A DNA stretch of 64,000 nucleotides from an uncultured Eubacteriales bacterium (GCA_934479825.1 CAKSOW010000001.1:146444-210443), one strand, 5' to 3'. Counted from the stretch's first letter, positions 32,439 to 41,419 are shown. Numbers and translations are program-made. Notes: a model not told the origin generated them from the letters alone.

Positions 32439-35201
32439 ATGAAAAAACGTTTTTTGCTTCCGTTTTTCTTTGCAGTGGTGTGTGCTGCGCTTCTAACAGT
32501 GTGCTTTGCCGAAACGCCGATGATTTTGTATGATTTCAGCGAAAAAAACAGCACGTGCTATTGGACAACAAATCTGTCGCCTTCCGAAATCAGCGGCGAT
32601 GCTTGGGTCGGGACGACCAACAAGATAAACAACATAATTGCGTTATCAACGGAGTCTTTACCGATAAAAGGAGCTGATTATCCGTATTTTGTCTTTCGTG
32701 TAAAATACGAAATTCCTGAGGGAACGAATTATCTACCGATCTCCCATGCTTATTTTAAGATTGTGGATGAATCCGGAAATGTCGTTGCAGGTCTTTGGGA
32801 CCAAAACGGCGCGAATAAAGGCCATACCATGAAAGCAAGCGACAACGGAAAATATGTTACTTATTTTTATGATATGAGAGGTAACTCCACCTATATGGAA
32901 AACTATATTTCTCAGATAACGGTCGGCGTTGGTCTGTACTATACCGGCGTTAAGGTCGCTATGGATTTTGCTGCATTTGCCTCCGATAAAAATGTGACTG
33001 TCACCTTTGCCGATCCGACAGAAAGCGCACTTTCTCTGCCGGAGCCTGCTAAAAGCGAACTCGGCTCCTCCATGGAGCTTGCCGGATATACAGCGCAGAA
33101 AGAAGATAACCGCTTACTCGGTTGGGCGCTCACGCCGAATGCGACCGAACCAATTGATCGAATCGACTGCGTAAAAGAAAATGTAACGCTCTACGCAATT
33201 TGGGAAAAAGCGGAAACCGTGAAGGTTACCTATCATATGGATGAGCAAAGTGAAATTGTTTTGAAAAATCCCGGCGACAGGCTGTATTCTCCTGTTACAC
33301 CGACACGTGATGACGGGCTTATCTTCTACGGTTGGTCGGCTTCCGCTGACTCTTCCGATGTTTTGCCGTATGCTACGACTGTTACCCAAGCCACAGAAGT
33401 TTATGCTGTTTGGGGAGAGGGTTTTGAATGGAATTTTGATAAAGATGGCGATACAGAAATTACCACCCCCGACCAGATAACCGGTGTTACCGTCCAAGGC
33501 GGCGCACTGCGCGGCACAACCTCCGGCAATGACCCAAAGTTGTTTCTTCGATTTAAAGCTGATTTGGGACATTTCAACACTGTAATTGTCCAAGGAACCG
33601 CTGATTCCGAAAACGGATCAGACAACGCATGGTTTCAGGTATATGCTGCATTTGATAAAGAATCTCTCGCAGAAGAACGAAGCATAAATAAAAACTTCTT
33701 ATACGCGGAAGGACTTTCGGAACTTCGTTATTCCCTATACAAGGAGATAAAATCTGCTTCTTCTTATAAAAATATTAGGTTACTGCGCTTAGATCCCGGT
33801 TCACAAAGTAATATTAACCTTTGCATAGAACGCATTTTTGTTATCCCGGATGTGCCGGCTGCGGCACTATTTGATGCAGATGACGGCACAGGAATAATGC
33901 CGCGCATTCTTCCGGACGAAAACGGCTATGTCACCCTTCCGGAAAACAAATTTACTCATTCTTATAAAATGTTTGAAGTGTGGACAGACGGAATGAACAA
34001 CTATACACCTGGTACAAAAGTGAAAATTGATAGTTTTGTCACCTTCTACCCGAAATGGAAAGAAGGCAAAATCAAAAACCTTGATACTGAGTTTTATCCC
34101 GGTTTTACAAAAAAAGCACTGATTTTCAGCTATGATGATGGCAGCATGCCAGGCGATAAATCGTTAATCGAGCATTTGAATGCGGTCGGCTATGTTGGCT
34201 CTTTCAATATCATATCCAGCCATTGGAATACTTTAACCGAATCGCAGTTAGAAGAAAAGCGCCATATTTATGCCGGTCACGAAATTGCCAACCACTCGTA
34301 TACACATCCGCGAATGAATGAAAAAGACGAGATAACTGGCGAGTTTGTATTAACGGAAGAAGAATGCATTAATGATATTGCTGCTGGCAAAGAAATGCTA
34401 GAAAAAGTTTTCGGTTATGAAGTAGTCGGCTTTGCATGGCCATATACGGTTCCTGCAGCACGCCCGGGTATTCGCAAGCATGCATGTGAAAATTACATTT
34501 ATGCACGCGGTGCCGCTGACAATTATAGCTTTGATGTTCCTGATTCTTTCTTAGATGCGTGGACTTTCACGGTTTATCAGGTTCGTTCTGAGGGTGTTTT
34601 AAAAACGTGTGCTGATAAATACAAGGATTATGATAGCACTAATCTCTCGCTATTCTCGGTTTGGGGACATTCATTCGAGTTTTACAACGGCAAGCTCTCG
34701 TTTGACGAATACGATGAGTTTCTGAATCTCTGTAAAACCATCGACCTCTGGAATCCGACCTGCGCTGACTATGTACGCTATGTCAATGCACATAAAGAAA
34801 TGATAGTCGATTACGAGAACGTCTATAACCCCTCGGAATTTACCCAATACATCAAAGCGAACGGAGAAGAGATCGTACTTCCGGCCGGCGCTCGCTATGA
34901 CGGAGAGACGGTATTCTGCAACAAGGCGCTTAACACCCAAAACGGTATTGAAGTTGCTGTTAATCTCGACGCCAGAAAAGCAACCGGTGAAAAGGCGGCT
35001 TTTCTTACTGCGGTGTATGACAAGAACGGTAAGCTGATTTCCTGCCGGACTTCGGAAATTGCAGGCGGTATCCTGCAAACGGCGCGGACAGTATTACCTG
35101 CAACCTCCCAAGCCGTATCGGTCAAAGTATTTCTCTTTAACGATTTTTCTTCTTTTGCACCTTTGGACAACGCAAAAATCATTCCGGTTACGGCTGAGTG
35201 A
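32439..35201 (+). CDS. Secreted polysaccharide deacetylase (NodB fold) with InlB-type repeats
   Basis: A 920-residue exported protein with a signal peptide (MKKRFLLPFFFAVVCAALL). Residues about 25-190 look like a carbohydrate-binding beta sandwich. Residues 185-330 hold two InlB B/Listeria-Bacteroides-type repeats ending LYAIWEKAE and VYAVWGEG; a second sandwich and a third repeat (VTFYPKWKEGK) follow. The NodB deacetylase domain begins near residue 560: FSYDDGSMPGDKS supplies the metal and catalytic aspartates, and HEIANHSYTHPRM the metal histidines. A small beta domain closes the protein. It would remove acetyl groups from peptidoglycan or another surface glycan. No cell-wall anchor is seen. 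The adjacent AraC-type regulator may control it. Confidence 0.82.
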   Translation: MKKRFLLPFFFAVVCAALLTVCFAETPMILYDFSEKNSTCYWTTNLSPSEISGDAWVGTTNKINNIIALSTESLPIKGADYPYFVFRVKYEIPEGTNYLPISHAYFKIVDESGNVVAGLWDQNGANKGHTMKASDNGKYVTYFYDMRGNSTYMENYISQITVGVGLYYTGVKVAMDFAAFASDKNVTVTFADPTESALSLPEPAKSELGSSMELAGYTAQKEDNRLLGWALTPNATEPIDRIDCVKENVTLYAIWEKAETVKVTYHMDEQSEIVLKNPGDRLYSPVTPTRDDGLIFYGWSASADSSDVLPYATTVTQATEVYAVWGEGFEWNFDKDGDTEITTPDQITGVTVQGGALRGTTSGNDPKLFLRFKADLGHFNTVIVQGTADSENGSDNAWFQVYAAFDKESLAEERSINKNFLYAEGLSELRYSLYKEIKSASSYKNIRLLRLDPGSQSNINLCIERIFVIPDVPAAALFDADDGTGIMPRILPDENGYVTLPENKFTHSYKMFEVWTDGMNNYTPGTKVKIDSFVTFYPKWKEGKIKNLDTEFYPGFTKKALIFSYDDGSMPGDKSLIEHLNAVGYVGSFNIISSHWNTLTESQLEEKRHIYAGHEIANHSYTHPRMNEKDEITGEFVLTEEECINDIAAGKEMLEKVFGYEVVGFAWPYTVPAARPGIRKHACENYIYARGAADNYSFDVPDSFLDAWTFTVYQVRSEGVLKTCADKYKDYDSTNLSLFSVWGHSFEFYNGKLSFDEYDEFLNLCKTIDLWNPTCADYVRYVNAHKEMIVDYENVYNPSEFTQYIKANGEEIVLPAGARYDGETVFCNKALNTQNGIEVAVNLDARKATGEKAAFLTAVYDKNGKLISCRTSEIAGGILQTARTVLPATSQAVSVKVFLFNDFSSFAPLDNAKIIPVTAE

Positions 35202-35239
35202 TTTAATACGCAGGGGCCGCTCTCTCCCTCACGCTTTGC

Positions 35240-35283
35240 CCCCAGTGATTTGAAAATTTAAATCACTGGGGTTTTTGTTTTTC
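35240..35283 (+). terminator. Terminator after the deacetylase gene
   Basis: CCCCAGTGATTT (35240-35251) pairs perfectly with AAATCACTGGGG (35260-35271), followed by TTTTTGTTTTTC. Confidence 0.92.
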
Positions 35284-35383
35284 GTTAAGATCGATAATTT
35301 TGTGCTTAATTACAGCAACAGGCGAAGTGCGTTCGTCAACACTTCACATTCCTATTTCTGAATTTTCATCTTAATCAAGAGAA

Positions 35384-35478
35384 CGCGCGGCGGTTTGAAT
35401 TCTCAAAACCGCCGCGCATCAAAAACTAAATTCTTTTGCTAAGCTCTTCTTTAAACAATAAGAAAAGCTGCGTTTCCT
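35384..35478 (-). repeat. Two-hairpin intergenic element, copy R2
   Basis: On the minus strand, directly after the stop of the gene at 35480: a partly decayed hairpin A (AAGAAAAGCT region near 35470-35441), core AGCAAAAGAATTTAGTTTTT, and a perfect 12-bp hairpin B (GCGCGGCGGTTT 35385-35396, AAACCGCCGCGC 35406-35417). Confidence 0.85.
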
Positions 35479-35479
35479 T

Positions 35480-35986
35480 TCAATCTAAATACGCCATATT
35501 CGGTGCGATTTCAATAACACCGTCTTTGTATGAGGAATGATTGAAAAACTCATCGAAAAATTCCATCGGCACATAGGTAACGCCGTCATAAATGACTGTT
35601 TCACAAGCATTTTTGATTTCTCTGCTAAGGTCGATCACCTTCAATTTTCCTTTGATTGATACCTCGGCTGTTCCGTCATAGAGGGTGGCCATTTGCGTAT
35701 AGGCATCCTCCACCGTGACAGCGCCGCTTTTTTCATCCCACGTCACGGTATAGCCGAGTGCCTCAGCCACCAATCGCAGGGGCACCATATAGGTGTTGTT
35801 TTCAGCGTAAGGGGCTTTCGGGAGCATACTTGTATCAAGCTCTTTTTCCGATACACGAAGAACTGTTTTAAATTCTTCCGGAGCGACAGCTGAGATATCC
35901 GGTGTGGATGCCTCCGCAACATTGGAGAGCAGACACATGGAGAGAATACAAAGGCCGATAACGAGATAACTGACAAAGTTTTTCAT
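35480..35986 (-). CDS. Secreted copper-amine-oxidase N-terminal-domain-like protein
   Basis: A 168-residue protein starting MKNFVSYLVIGLCILSMCL behind AAGGAGGATCG; the frame extends 17 codons further but without a ribosome site. After the signal peptide (about 27 residues) comes a single copper amine oxidase N1-type domain (PF07833): NTYMVPLRLVAEALGYTVTW, GAVTVEDAYTQ and VIYDGVTYVPMEFFDEFF. In Firmicutes this fold is a small cell-wall-associated module, often repeated and joined to enzymes. Here it stands alone. The role is unknown. It shares direction with dinB, 81 bases upstream. Confidence 0.75.
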   Translation of the reverse strand: MKNFVSYLVIGLCILSMCLLSNVAEASTPDISAVAPEEFKTVLRVSEKELDTSMLPKAPYAENNTYMVPLRLVAEALGYTVTWDEKSGAVTVEDAYTQMATLYDGTAEVSIKGKLKVIDLSREIKNACETVIYDGVTYVPMEFFDEFFNHSSYKDGVIEIAPNMAYLD

Positions 35987-36067
35987 AAGCGATCCTCCTT
36001 GGAACGATTTCGGTTGATACCCATAAGACGCTATCACCGGAAAAAAGTTCCGCTTTGTTATAAAAAT

Positions 36068-37354
36068 TCAATGTGATTTGAAGGGCGCGACCAGATGTTT
36101 TTCGGAATACAGCGGTGAATAGAGCGTCTTATCCGTGCAGAGCACCCCACGCCGGATAACATGAATCCCGTATTGCGAACGAAGCATATCCACCGTTCGG
36201 TCAAGCTCTTCGGTTTTTTCGGTATCCGTCTCAAAAAGCGACTTCTGATACTCTTCGCCGCAGACAACAAACCCCGAAGTCCGCACACCGAGCGAGCGAA
36301 GTGTAAGACCTTCCGGAAAACTGCGATGATACAGCGCAAGAGCCTCTTCGGCAAGCGTTCTTTCATGATTGGTCGGCAAAACACCGCATTGTTTTTCCAC
36401 GACCTTTAAATCCGGATCCCGTAACGATATCTGCAAGACCGTTGCTTTTAAAGATGCCTTGCGAAGCCTTGAACAAACCTTATCACAGAGCGCGTAAATC
36501 AAAACCTTGATATCCTCTTGCGTCGTCATGTCGCGTGGTGTGGTGGCGGAATTCCCGATACTTTTGATAACATCTTTATAGACAAGATTCTGTACCGGGG
36601 ATGCGTCGTATCCGCAGGCATTGAGAAACAGCGTTTCACCGCTTTTTCCGAGTATCGAACGGAAAAAGGCACCGTTTTTTTCCGCCACATCGCCAATCGT
36701 CTCCACTGAAAAGCTGTGCAAACGTTTTTGGGTACTGCGTCCGGCATACATCAGTTCCCCAATGGCAAGCTTCGATATTACCGGCACATATTCGTCCGGG
36801 CCGAAAACAGTCACAGCGTCCGGCTTCTTGTAGTCGCTGGCCAATTTTGAAAACGTCTTATTGTCGCTGACCCCGACCGAAACGGTAAGTCCGGTCGCTT
36901 CAAAAACATCTTTCCGCAAACGGTTGGCGGCTGAAATACCGTCGTCAAGGGTTTTGACTCCGTGGATTCCTGTAAGTTCCAGCCATGCTTCATCCATGCC
37001 GAACGGCTCAACGCGGTCGCTGTAACGGGCATAAACGGCACGGACTTTCTGCGAATAATACAAATACTCCTCATAGTGCGGCTCCAAAACCACAAGTGCC
37101 GGACAAAGCTGTTTAGCCTGCCAGATCACCTGCCCTGTTTTAATACCGCATTTTTTTGCCAAATTGTTTTTGGCGAGCACAATGCCGTGCCGTTCCTCTT
37201 TGTTGCCGCATACCGCTACCGGATAGGCCGAAAGAGCCTTATGTTTCAAGCACTCTACGGACGCAAAAAAATTATTTAGATCGGAATGCAGAACGATTCT
37301 GCCGCGGTTGATTCCTTGATGTGTGATATATTTTTCCGCTTCTGTCGCTAACAT
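36068..37354 (-). CDS. dinB: Y-family DNA polymerase IV
   Basis: A 428-residue translesion polymerase. Start MLATEAEKYITHQG at 37354, behind AAAGGGAAGAAG; the upstream extension to 37429 runs through the promoter and is rejected. Catalytic palm motifs are LHSDLNNFFASVECL (first aspartate near residue 25) and RVEPFGMDEAWLEL. The HhH region reads GVSDNKTFSKLASDYKKPD and the little finger follows from about 250. It copies past damaged bases with low fidelity. Length is slightly above the usual 350-400. The promoter carries three LexA-like boxes, so SOS control is likely. Confidence 0.92.
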   Translation of the reverse strand: MLATEAEKYITHQGINRGRIVLHSDLNNFFASVECLKHKALSAYPVAVCGNKEERHGIVLAKNNLAKKCGIKTGQVIWQAKQLCPALVVLEPHYEEYLYYSQKVRAVYARYSDRVEPFGMDEAWLELTGIHGVKTLDDGISAANRLRKDVFEATGLTVSVGVSDNKTFSKLASDYKKPDAVTVFGPDEYVPVISKLAIGELMYAGRSTQKRLHSFSVETIGDVAEKNGAFFRSILGKSGETLFLNACGYDASPVQNLVYKDVIKSIGNSATTPRDMTTQEDIKVLIYALCDKVCSRLRKASLKATVLQISLRDPDLKVVEKQCGVLPTNHERTLAEEALALYHRSFPEGLTLRSLGVRTSGFVVCGEEYQKSLFETDTEKTEELDRTVDMLRSQYGIHVIRRGVLCTDKTLYSPLYSEKHLVAPFKSH

Positions 37355-37371
37355 ATTCTTCTTCCCTTTTA

Positions 37372-37435
37372 GAACACATGTTTCTTTTGAATATATTTTA
37401 GCACACGTGTTCGCATTTGTCAAGAACAAATGTTT
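37372..37435 (-). promoter_or_regulatory. dinB promoter with three LexA-like (SOS) boxes
   Basis: On the minus strand TTGACA (37423-37418) and TAAAAT (37400-37395) are 17 bases apart. Boxes close to the Firmicutes LexA site GAAC-N4-GTTC lie at 37372-37383 (GAACACATGTTT), 37401-37412 (GCACACGTGTTC, inside the spacer) and 37424-37435 (GAACAAATGTTT). Each has one mismatch in the outer eight positions. Confidence 0.75.
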
Positions 37436-37581
37436 GCAAATTACACCTGTTTTTGAATTTGAAAGAAAAATTGTGAAAAAGATGAAAAAAACAGGAAACT
37501 TTTCTTTCTGTTTTTTCGTCTAACTGGCATAAAACCAAAGTAAAAGCAAAATTTATATATTTATTGAAAGGACTTATTGCA

Positions 37582-38631
37582 ATGAAAAATGTGAAAAACA
37601 CCTCCAAACGTCTTGCGCTTGCTTTTCTTGCCGTTGCCCTTACTGCGACTTTGCTTGTTTCTCTCGTTGCCTGCGGAAGTAAGGCCTATTACGATAACTC
37701 GGATTATTTGATGGACACTTCCGAAAGTCCAGGCTCTCCTTCCGGCGGTGCGGAGGCAAAAAGCTCCCGTGATTATAACGGTAACTACTCTTTTGGCACT
37801 AGGGCTGAAAATTACTATGATTCCGACGGAGCCGCTATGGAATCGGAAAGTCAATCCTCTCTTGCCGAACAAGCAGAAACTGCGCGAAAAATCATTTACA
37901 CCTCCTATTTCAGCGTTCAGACGACGGAATTTGATCAAGCAGCCGCCGCGCTTGACCGCTTATGCGAAAAATACGGCGCTTACTATGAACGGTCAGATAC
38001 CTACGGATACGCCGATGAGGGAAACCGAAACGGTTCTTTTACCATTCGCGTACCGGCGGACAAATATCAAGCGTTTCGCACCGAGGCCGGAAATATCGGA
38101 ACAGTGGTGCATTCAACCGAAAACAACGAAGACGTCAGTGAACGGTATTTCGATACCGAAGCGCGCTTGTCCAGCGCCAAGCTCCGCGAAGAGCGGTTAT
38201 TGGACATTTTAAGCAAAGCAGAAAGCCTCGACAATGTGCTCCTTTTGGAATCTGAACTTGCCGATGTTCGTTATGAGATTGAAAGCCTTTCCGGAACGCT
38301 ACGCCGCTATGATTCGTTGATCAGCTATTCCACCGTCAATATCGATTTGCAGGAGGTCTTTAAACCGATTGCGGTTCAGACAATGCCCAAAACGTTTGGC
38401 GAGCGGATTTCGCAGGCTGTATCAAACGGATTCCGTGACTTTGGCAATACCATGGAAGATTTTGCGGTGGATGTTTCGTATGGGTTACCGGGCATCTTGC
38501 TGTTTGTGATTTTTGTGGTCATTTTGGTTATTGTTATCCGAGTTATTATCAAAAAAGCCGGAAAAAAGGCGAAAAACAAAGCAAAGCCGGAAATTCCGGC
38601 CGAACAGCCAAAGAACGATGATAGCAAATAA
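37582..38631 (+). CDS. DUF4349-domain lipoprotein with C-terminal membrane anchor
   Basis: A 349-residue protein, start at ATG 37582 with GAAAGGA nine bases before. The signal peptide ends in a lipobox (LLVSLVAC), so the protein is likely lipid-anchored outside the membrane. A polar linker rich in Ser, Gly and Asp (residues 35-95) precedes the DUF4349 domain (IIYTSYFSVQTTEFDQAAAA, GSFTIRVPADKYQAF, SERYFDTEARLSSAKLREERLL) with a coiled-coil centre (residues about 190-235). A hydrophobic helix (GILLFVIFVVILVIVIRVII) and a basic tail follow. The function of DUF4349 proteins is unknown. Transcription ends in element R3. Confidence 0.82.
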   Translation: MKNVKNTSKRLALAFLAVALTATLLVSLVACGSKAYYDNSDYLMDTSESPGSPSGGAEAKSSRDYNGNYSFGTRAENYYDSDGAAMESESQSSLAEQAETARKIIYTSYFSVQTTEFDQAAAALDRLCEKYGAYYERSDTYGYADEGNRNGSFTIRVPADKYQAFRTEAGNIGTVVHSTENNEDVSERYFDTEARLSSAKLREERLLDILSKAESLDNVLLLESELADVRYEIESLSGTLRRYDSLISYSTVNIDLQEVFKPIAVQTMPKTFGERISQAVSNGFRDFGNTMEDFAVDVSYGLPGILLFVIFVVILVIVIRVIIKKAGKKAKNKAKPEIPAEQPKNDDSK

Positions 38632-38671
38632 GGCTGTGCACTGGGTAAGGGCTGCTCACCCTTAAACCTCG

Positions 38672-38757
38672 CCCACTTTTCTTAAAAGAAAAGTGGGACA
38701 AAAGAATTTGATTTTTTGTCCCCGCCATTTGAATTCTCAAATCGCCGGGGACTTTTT
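38672..38757 (+). repeat. Two-hairpin intergenic element, copy R3 (plus orientation)
   Basis: This is the only well-kept copy in this window in plus orientation, 40 bases after the DUF4349 gene. Hairpin A: CCCACTTTTCTT (38672-38683) with AAGAAAAGTGGG (38686-38697). Core: GACAAAAGAATTTGATTTTT. Hairpin B: GTCCCCG (38718-38724) with CGGGGAC (38746-38752) and inner ATTTGA/TCAAAT, then TTTTTA. Confidence 0.88.
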
Positions 38758-38855
38758 ATCTTAGTGAAAATGAAAAAATGTACTATTTTAAAAGTGAGGC
38801 ATGTTTTCCAACAATTCGCACCACAATCTCCCAATTTTTCATCTTTAATCAAGAG

Positions 38856-38946
38856 AACGCGCGGAGGTTTTGAGTATTCAAACCGCCGCGCGTTAAAACT
38901 AAATTCTTTTGCCAGGCTTTTCTTCTAAGAAAAGCCGCGTTCCCTA
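38856..38946 (-). repeat. Two-hairpin intergenic element, copy R4
   Basis: Minus orientation, starting 13 bases after the ABC ATPase gene. Hairpin A: 38936-38915 (GGCTTTTCTT/AAGAAAAGCC). Core: TGGCAAAAGAATTTAGTTTT. Hairpin B: 38894-38856, 15-bp stem with one mismatch. R3 and R4 face each other across the 328-base gap 38632-38959, which holds nothing else. Confidence 0.88.
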
Positions 38947-38959
38947 ACAACGTCTCCCT

Positions 38960-39538
38960 TTAATCCAATTCAATCCTTTTATCTGCAACGCTCTCCGCTT
39001 CGGCACGGTCATGCGTTACCCAAAGCACCGTCTTTCCTTTGCATTTTTTAAGAATATAGGAGGCAACTAACTTTTTGTTATCCTCGTCCAATCCGCTTGT
39101 CGGTTCATCGAGAAACACAAAAGCGCTGTCACATAGCATCGCACGCAAAATAGCAACGCGCCGTTTCATTCCTCCGCTGAGAGAAGAAACAGGCTTGTTC
39201 AACAACGTTCGCTCCATCCCGACCTCTTCAAGCATATCGCCAAGATCGGAACGTGCAACTTTTTCGACAAGTCTTAAATTCCGGTAAACCGTAACATTTT
39301 CAACAAGCCGGTTTTCCTGAAAAACGAAAGCGATTTTTGCATTTTTGTCCGGAATACCGACCACTGTTCCGCTATCCGGCTTGATAAGGCCGGCTAACAA
39401 ATAAAGTAACGTCGTTTTTCCGCAACCGGATTCGCCCATTAAGCACGTAACCGCATTATCCGGAATTTTGGCGCAAAAATCCGCTAGAACCGCCTTTTCA
39501 TCAAAGGACTTCGAGAGGTTTTCAATCACAATCGACAC
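38960..39538 (-). CDS. ABC importer ATPase (SsuB/TauB type)
   Basis: A 192-residue ATP-binding subunit. GTG at 39538 (VSIVIENLSKSFDEKAV) follows AAAGGATG; the earlier frame would overlap the permease more. Walker A is GESGCGKTTLLYLLAG, the Q-loop FVFQENRL, signature SLSGGMKRR, Walker B FVFLDEPTSGLD and switch VTHDRAEA. It is shorter than most of its family (about 250) but all motifs are present. It powers the permease and binding lipoprotein encoded just upstream. The system resembles nitrate/sulfonate/taurine-type importers, but the solute is unknown. Confidence 0.9.
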   Translation of the reverse strand: MSIVIENLSKSFDEKAVLADFCAKIPDNAVTCLMGESGCGKTTLLYLLAGLIKPDSGTVVGIPDKNAKIAFVFQENRLVENVTVYRNLRLVEKVARSDLGDMLEEVGMERTLLNKPVSSLSGGMKRRVAILRAMLCDSAFVFLDEPTSGLDEDNKKLVASYILKKCKGKTVLWVTHDRAEAESVADKRIELD

Positions 39539-39542
39539 CGGC

Positions 39543-40307
39543 TCACATCCTTTCAAACAGCGCAAACGCCTTATCGGTAAGGGTCAGTATAATTTTCTCA
39601 AAAACAACGCTCAAAAGAACGATGACAAACGTCCAGGCAAACAAATCTGCCGTCATAAAATAAGCTTTGGAAAAATATAACTGTTCACCGATCGAGCCGT
39701 GCGGAACACCAATGAGTTCAGCGGCTACGCCGGCTTTCCAACATAATCCGAGCGAAACGCATAATGCTGTGCGAACATAGGGAAACGCCGCCGGAAGATA
39801 GATATATAACGCCCGGGATACCGGAGAAATCCCATAGATTTTTGCCATTTCAAGCATTTTGGCGTCACGCGCGTCAATGCCGGATAACATACCGGTGTAC
39901 AGCACCGGCAAAACCATGACAAACGAAATAAACACCGACAGTGACGACGAACCGAGCCAAATTAACGCTAAAATTACAAATGACGCTACCGGTACGGATT
40001 TGACAGCCGCCATAAACGGATAAACAAGCGTCCGGAAAAGCCGGAATATTCCCGAAAGGACAGCAAGCAGAAGCGCGGCGAAAAAAGCGGCAAAAAAGCC
40101 GGAGAAAATCCGCAAGGACGTATAGAAAACCGAGTGCCGGAAATCCGCTGTTACCAACAGTTCTTTCAGCCGCAAAAGCACCGCGGCCGGCGACGGCAGC
40201 AAAAGATCATATCCGACAAGCATCGATACCGCTTGCCATACCGCAAGCCAGAATATAAGCACGGCGGCGCGACCAAGCAGTCCGCCGCCGGAAATTTTTC
40301 TTTTCAT
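39543..40307 (-). CDS. ABC importer permease (SsuC/TauC type)
   Basis: A 254-residue membrane subunit with about six helices (for example LIFWLAVWQAVSMLVG, FFAAFFAALLLAVLSG, SVFISFVMVLPVLYTG). The cytoplasmic loop that docks the ATPase reads MLEMAKIYGISPVSRALYIY followed by PAAFPYVRTAL. This is the BPD-type permease pattern of sulfonate/taurine-like importers. The ATG comes five bases after the binding-protein stop and nearly touches AAGG, so translation probably depends on coupling to that gene. Confidence 0.88.
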   Translation of the reverse strand: MKRKISGGGLLGRAAVLIFWLAVWQAVSMLVGYDLLLPSPAAVLLRLKELLVTADFRHSVFYTSLRIFSGFFAAFFAALLLAVLSGIFRLFRTLVYPFMAAVKSVPVASFVILALIWLGSSSLSVFISFVMVLPVLYTGMLSGIDARDAKMLEMAKIYGISPVSRALYIYLPAAFPYVRTALCVSLGLCWKAGVAAELIGVPHGSIGEQLYFSKAYFMTADLFAWTFVIVLLSVVFEKIILTLTDKAFALFERM

Positions 40308-40312
40308 CCTTA

Positions 40313-41386
40313 TTATTCGTTCGTATCGGTAAGACCGTAGTAGAACGCGTCATCCGGAAGTTTTCCGCCGACTGCGGCGCTGTTCTGCGCATACAAAACG
40401 GATAGATATGCCGAAAGCTTTTCTTTCATAGCGTTTCCGGATATAAAGGTAATATTGCAGTACGGAATGGCTTTTTCAGCAACGTCTGCCTTGAAAATGC
40501 CGCACTTTTCGACAAGCTTTGCCGCGTCCGAAACATTGTAATTGACAAAATTGACCGATGCCTGATAATCCTTTAAGAAGTTATCGACAATATCAGCGTG
40601 TTCGGTGACAAAAGCTTTACGCGCAACAAGTACCCCGGTAATTAACGTGTTTCCGGAAGCGTTTTCCCATTCCTTGGTCAGGTCAAGCGCGATACGGATA
40701 TTTTCGTTAGCCGCTTGGGCGGTTGTTACAAACGGCTGCGGCAGCATGGCAACGGCGTTTGTTTCAGTCGTAAGCGCCGCAACGCACTCCGCGTGTTCTG
40801 CCTTATATTCCACAAACACATCTTCGCCGACGGTAAGTCCGTTCGAGGTAAGCATATAATTCAGCGCATATTCCGGCGTACTGCCTTTGCCGCTTGCATA
40901 AATGGTCTTGCCTTTCAGATCTGAAACGCTTTTTACGCTGTCACCGTTTTCAACGATATACAGTACGCCAAGCGTGTTGATGTTCAATACAACGATCTCC
41001 CCGCCGGTCTTGTTGTACAGAACCGACGCAAGGTTGGCCGGAACAGCTGCCATGTCAAGTTCACCGCTGATCAACTTCGGGGTTACAGCATCGGCGGCAG
41101 CTTCAACCGAGAAATCGCATACATAGTTCAATTTCCCGTCTGCATCGTCAGGCGTCGGATCGTCAATCATTTTGACAAGTCCGATAGCGGTCGGCCCTTT
41201 TAAAGCGGCGACATTGACAACCGTCGGCTCGGTATCGATCGGCAGGGTGTCCGCGGAGTCCTTCGTTTCATCGTCACCGGTTTCGACGATATTGTCCGGC
41301 GTGTCCGGGAGATTTGTCTGTTTGCAGGCACAGAACAGCACCGCCAAACACATAAGAAGTGTGCCTAAAATCAGTTTCTTTTTCAT
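40313..41386 (-). CDS. ABC importer substrate-binding lipoprotein
   Basis: A 357-residue lipoprotein: signal peptide and lipobox at MKKKLILGTLLMCLAVLFCAC, then an acidic linker (residues 25-55). The body fits the NMT1/SsuA-like periplasmic binding fold: VNVAALKGPTAIGLVKMIDD, LISGELDMAAVPANLASVLY, LKGKTIYASGKGSTPEYALN and ITGVLVARKAFVTEHADIV. It catches the solute outside the cell and hands it to the permease. No riboswitch precedes it (33-base gap), so the substrate cannot be inferred from control signals. Confidence 0.88.
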   Translation of the reverse strand: MKKKLILGTLLMCLAVLFCACKQTNLPDTPDNIVETGDDETKDSADTLPIDTEPTVVNVAALKGPTAIGLVKMIDDPTPDDADGKLNYVCDFSVEAAADAVTPKLISGELDMAAVPANLASVLYNKTGGEIVVLNINTLGVLYIVENGDSVKSVSDLKGKTIYASGKGSTPEYALNYMLTSNGLTVGEDVFVEYKAEHAECVAALTTETNAVAMLPQPFVTTAQAANENIRIALDLTKEWENASGNTLITGVLVARKAFVTEHADIVDNFLKDYQASVNFVNYNVSDAAKLVEKCGIFKADVAEKAIPYCNITFISGNAMKEKLSAYLSVLYAQNSAAVGGKLPDDAFYYGLTDTNE

Positions 41387-41419
41387 TTTCTTATCTTCTT
41401 TCTAAAATTGATTGACAGT

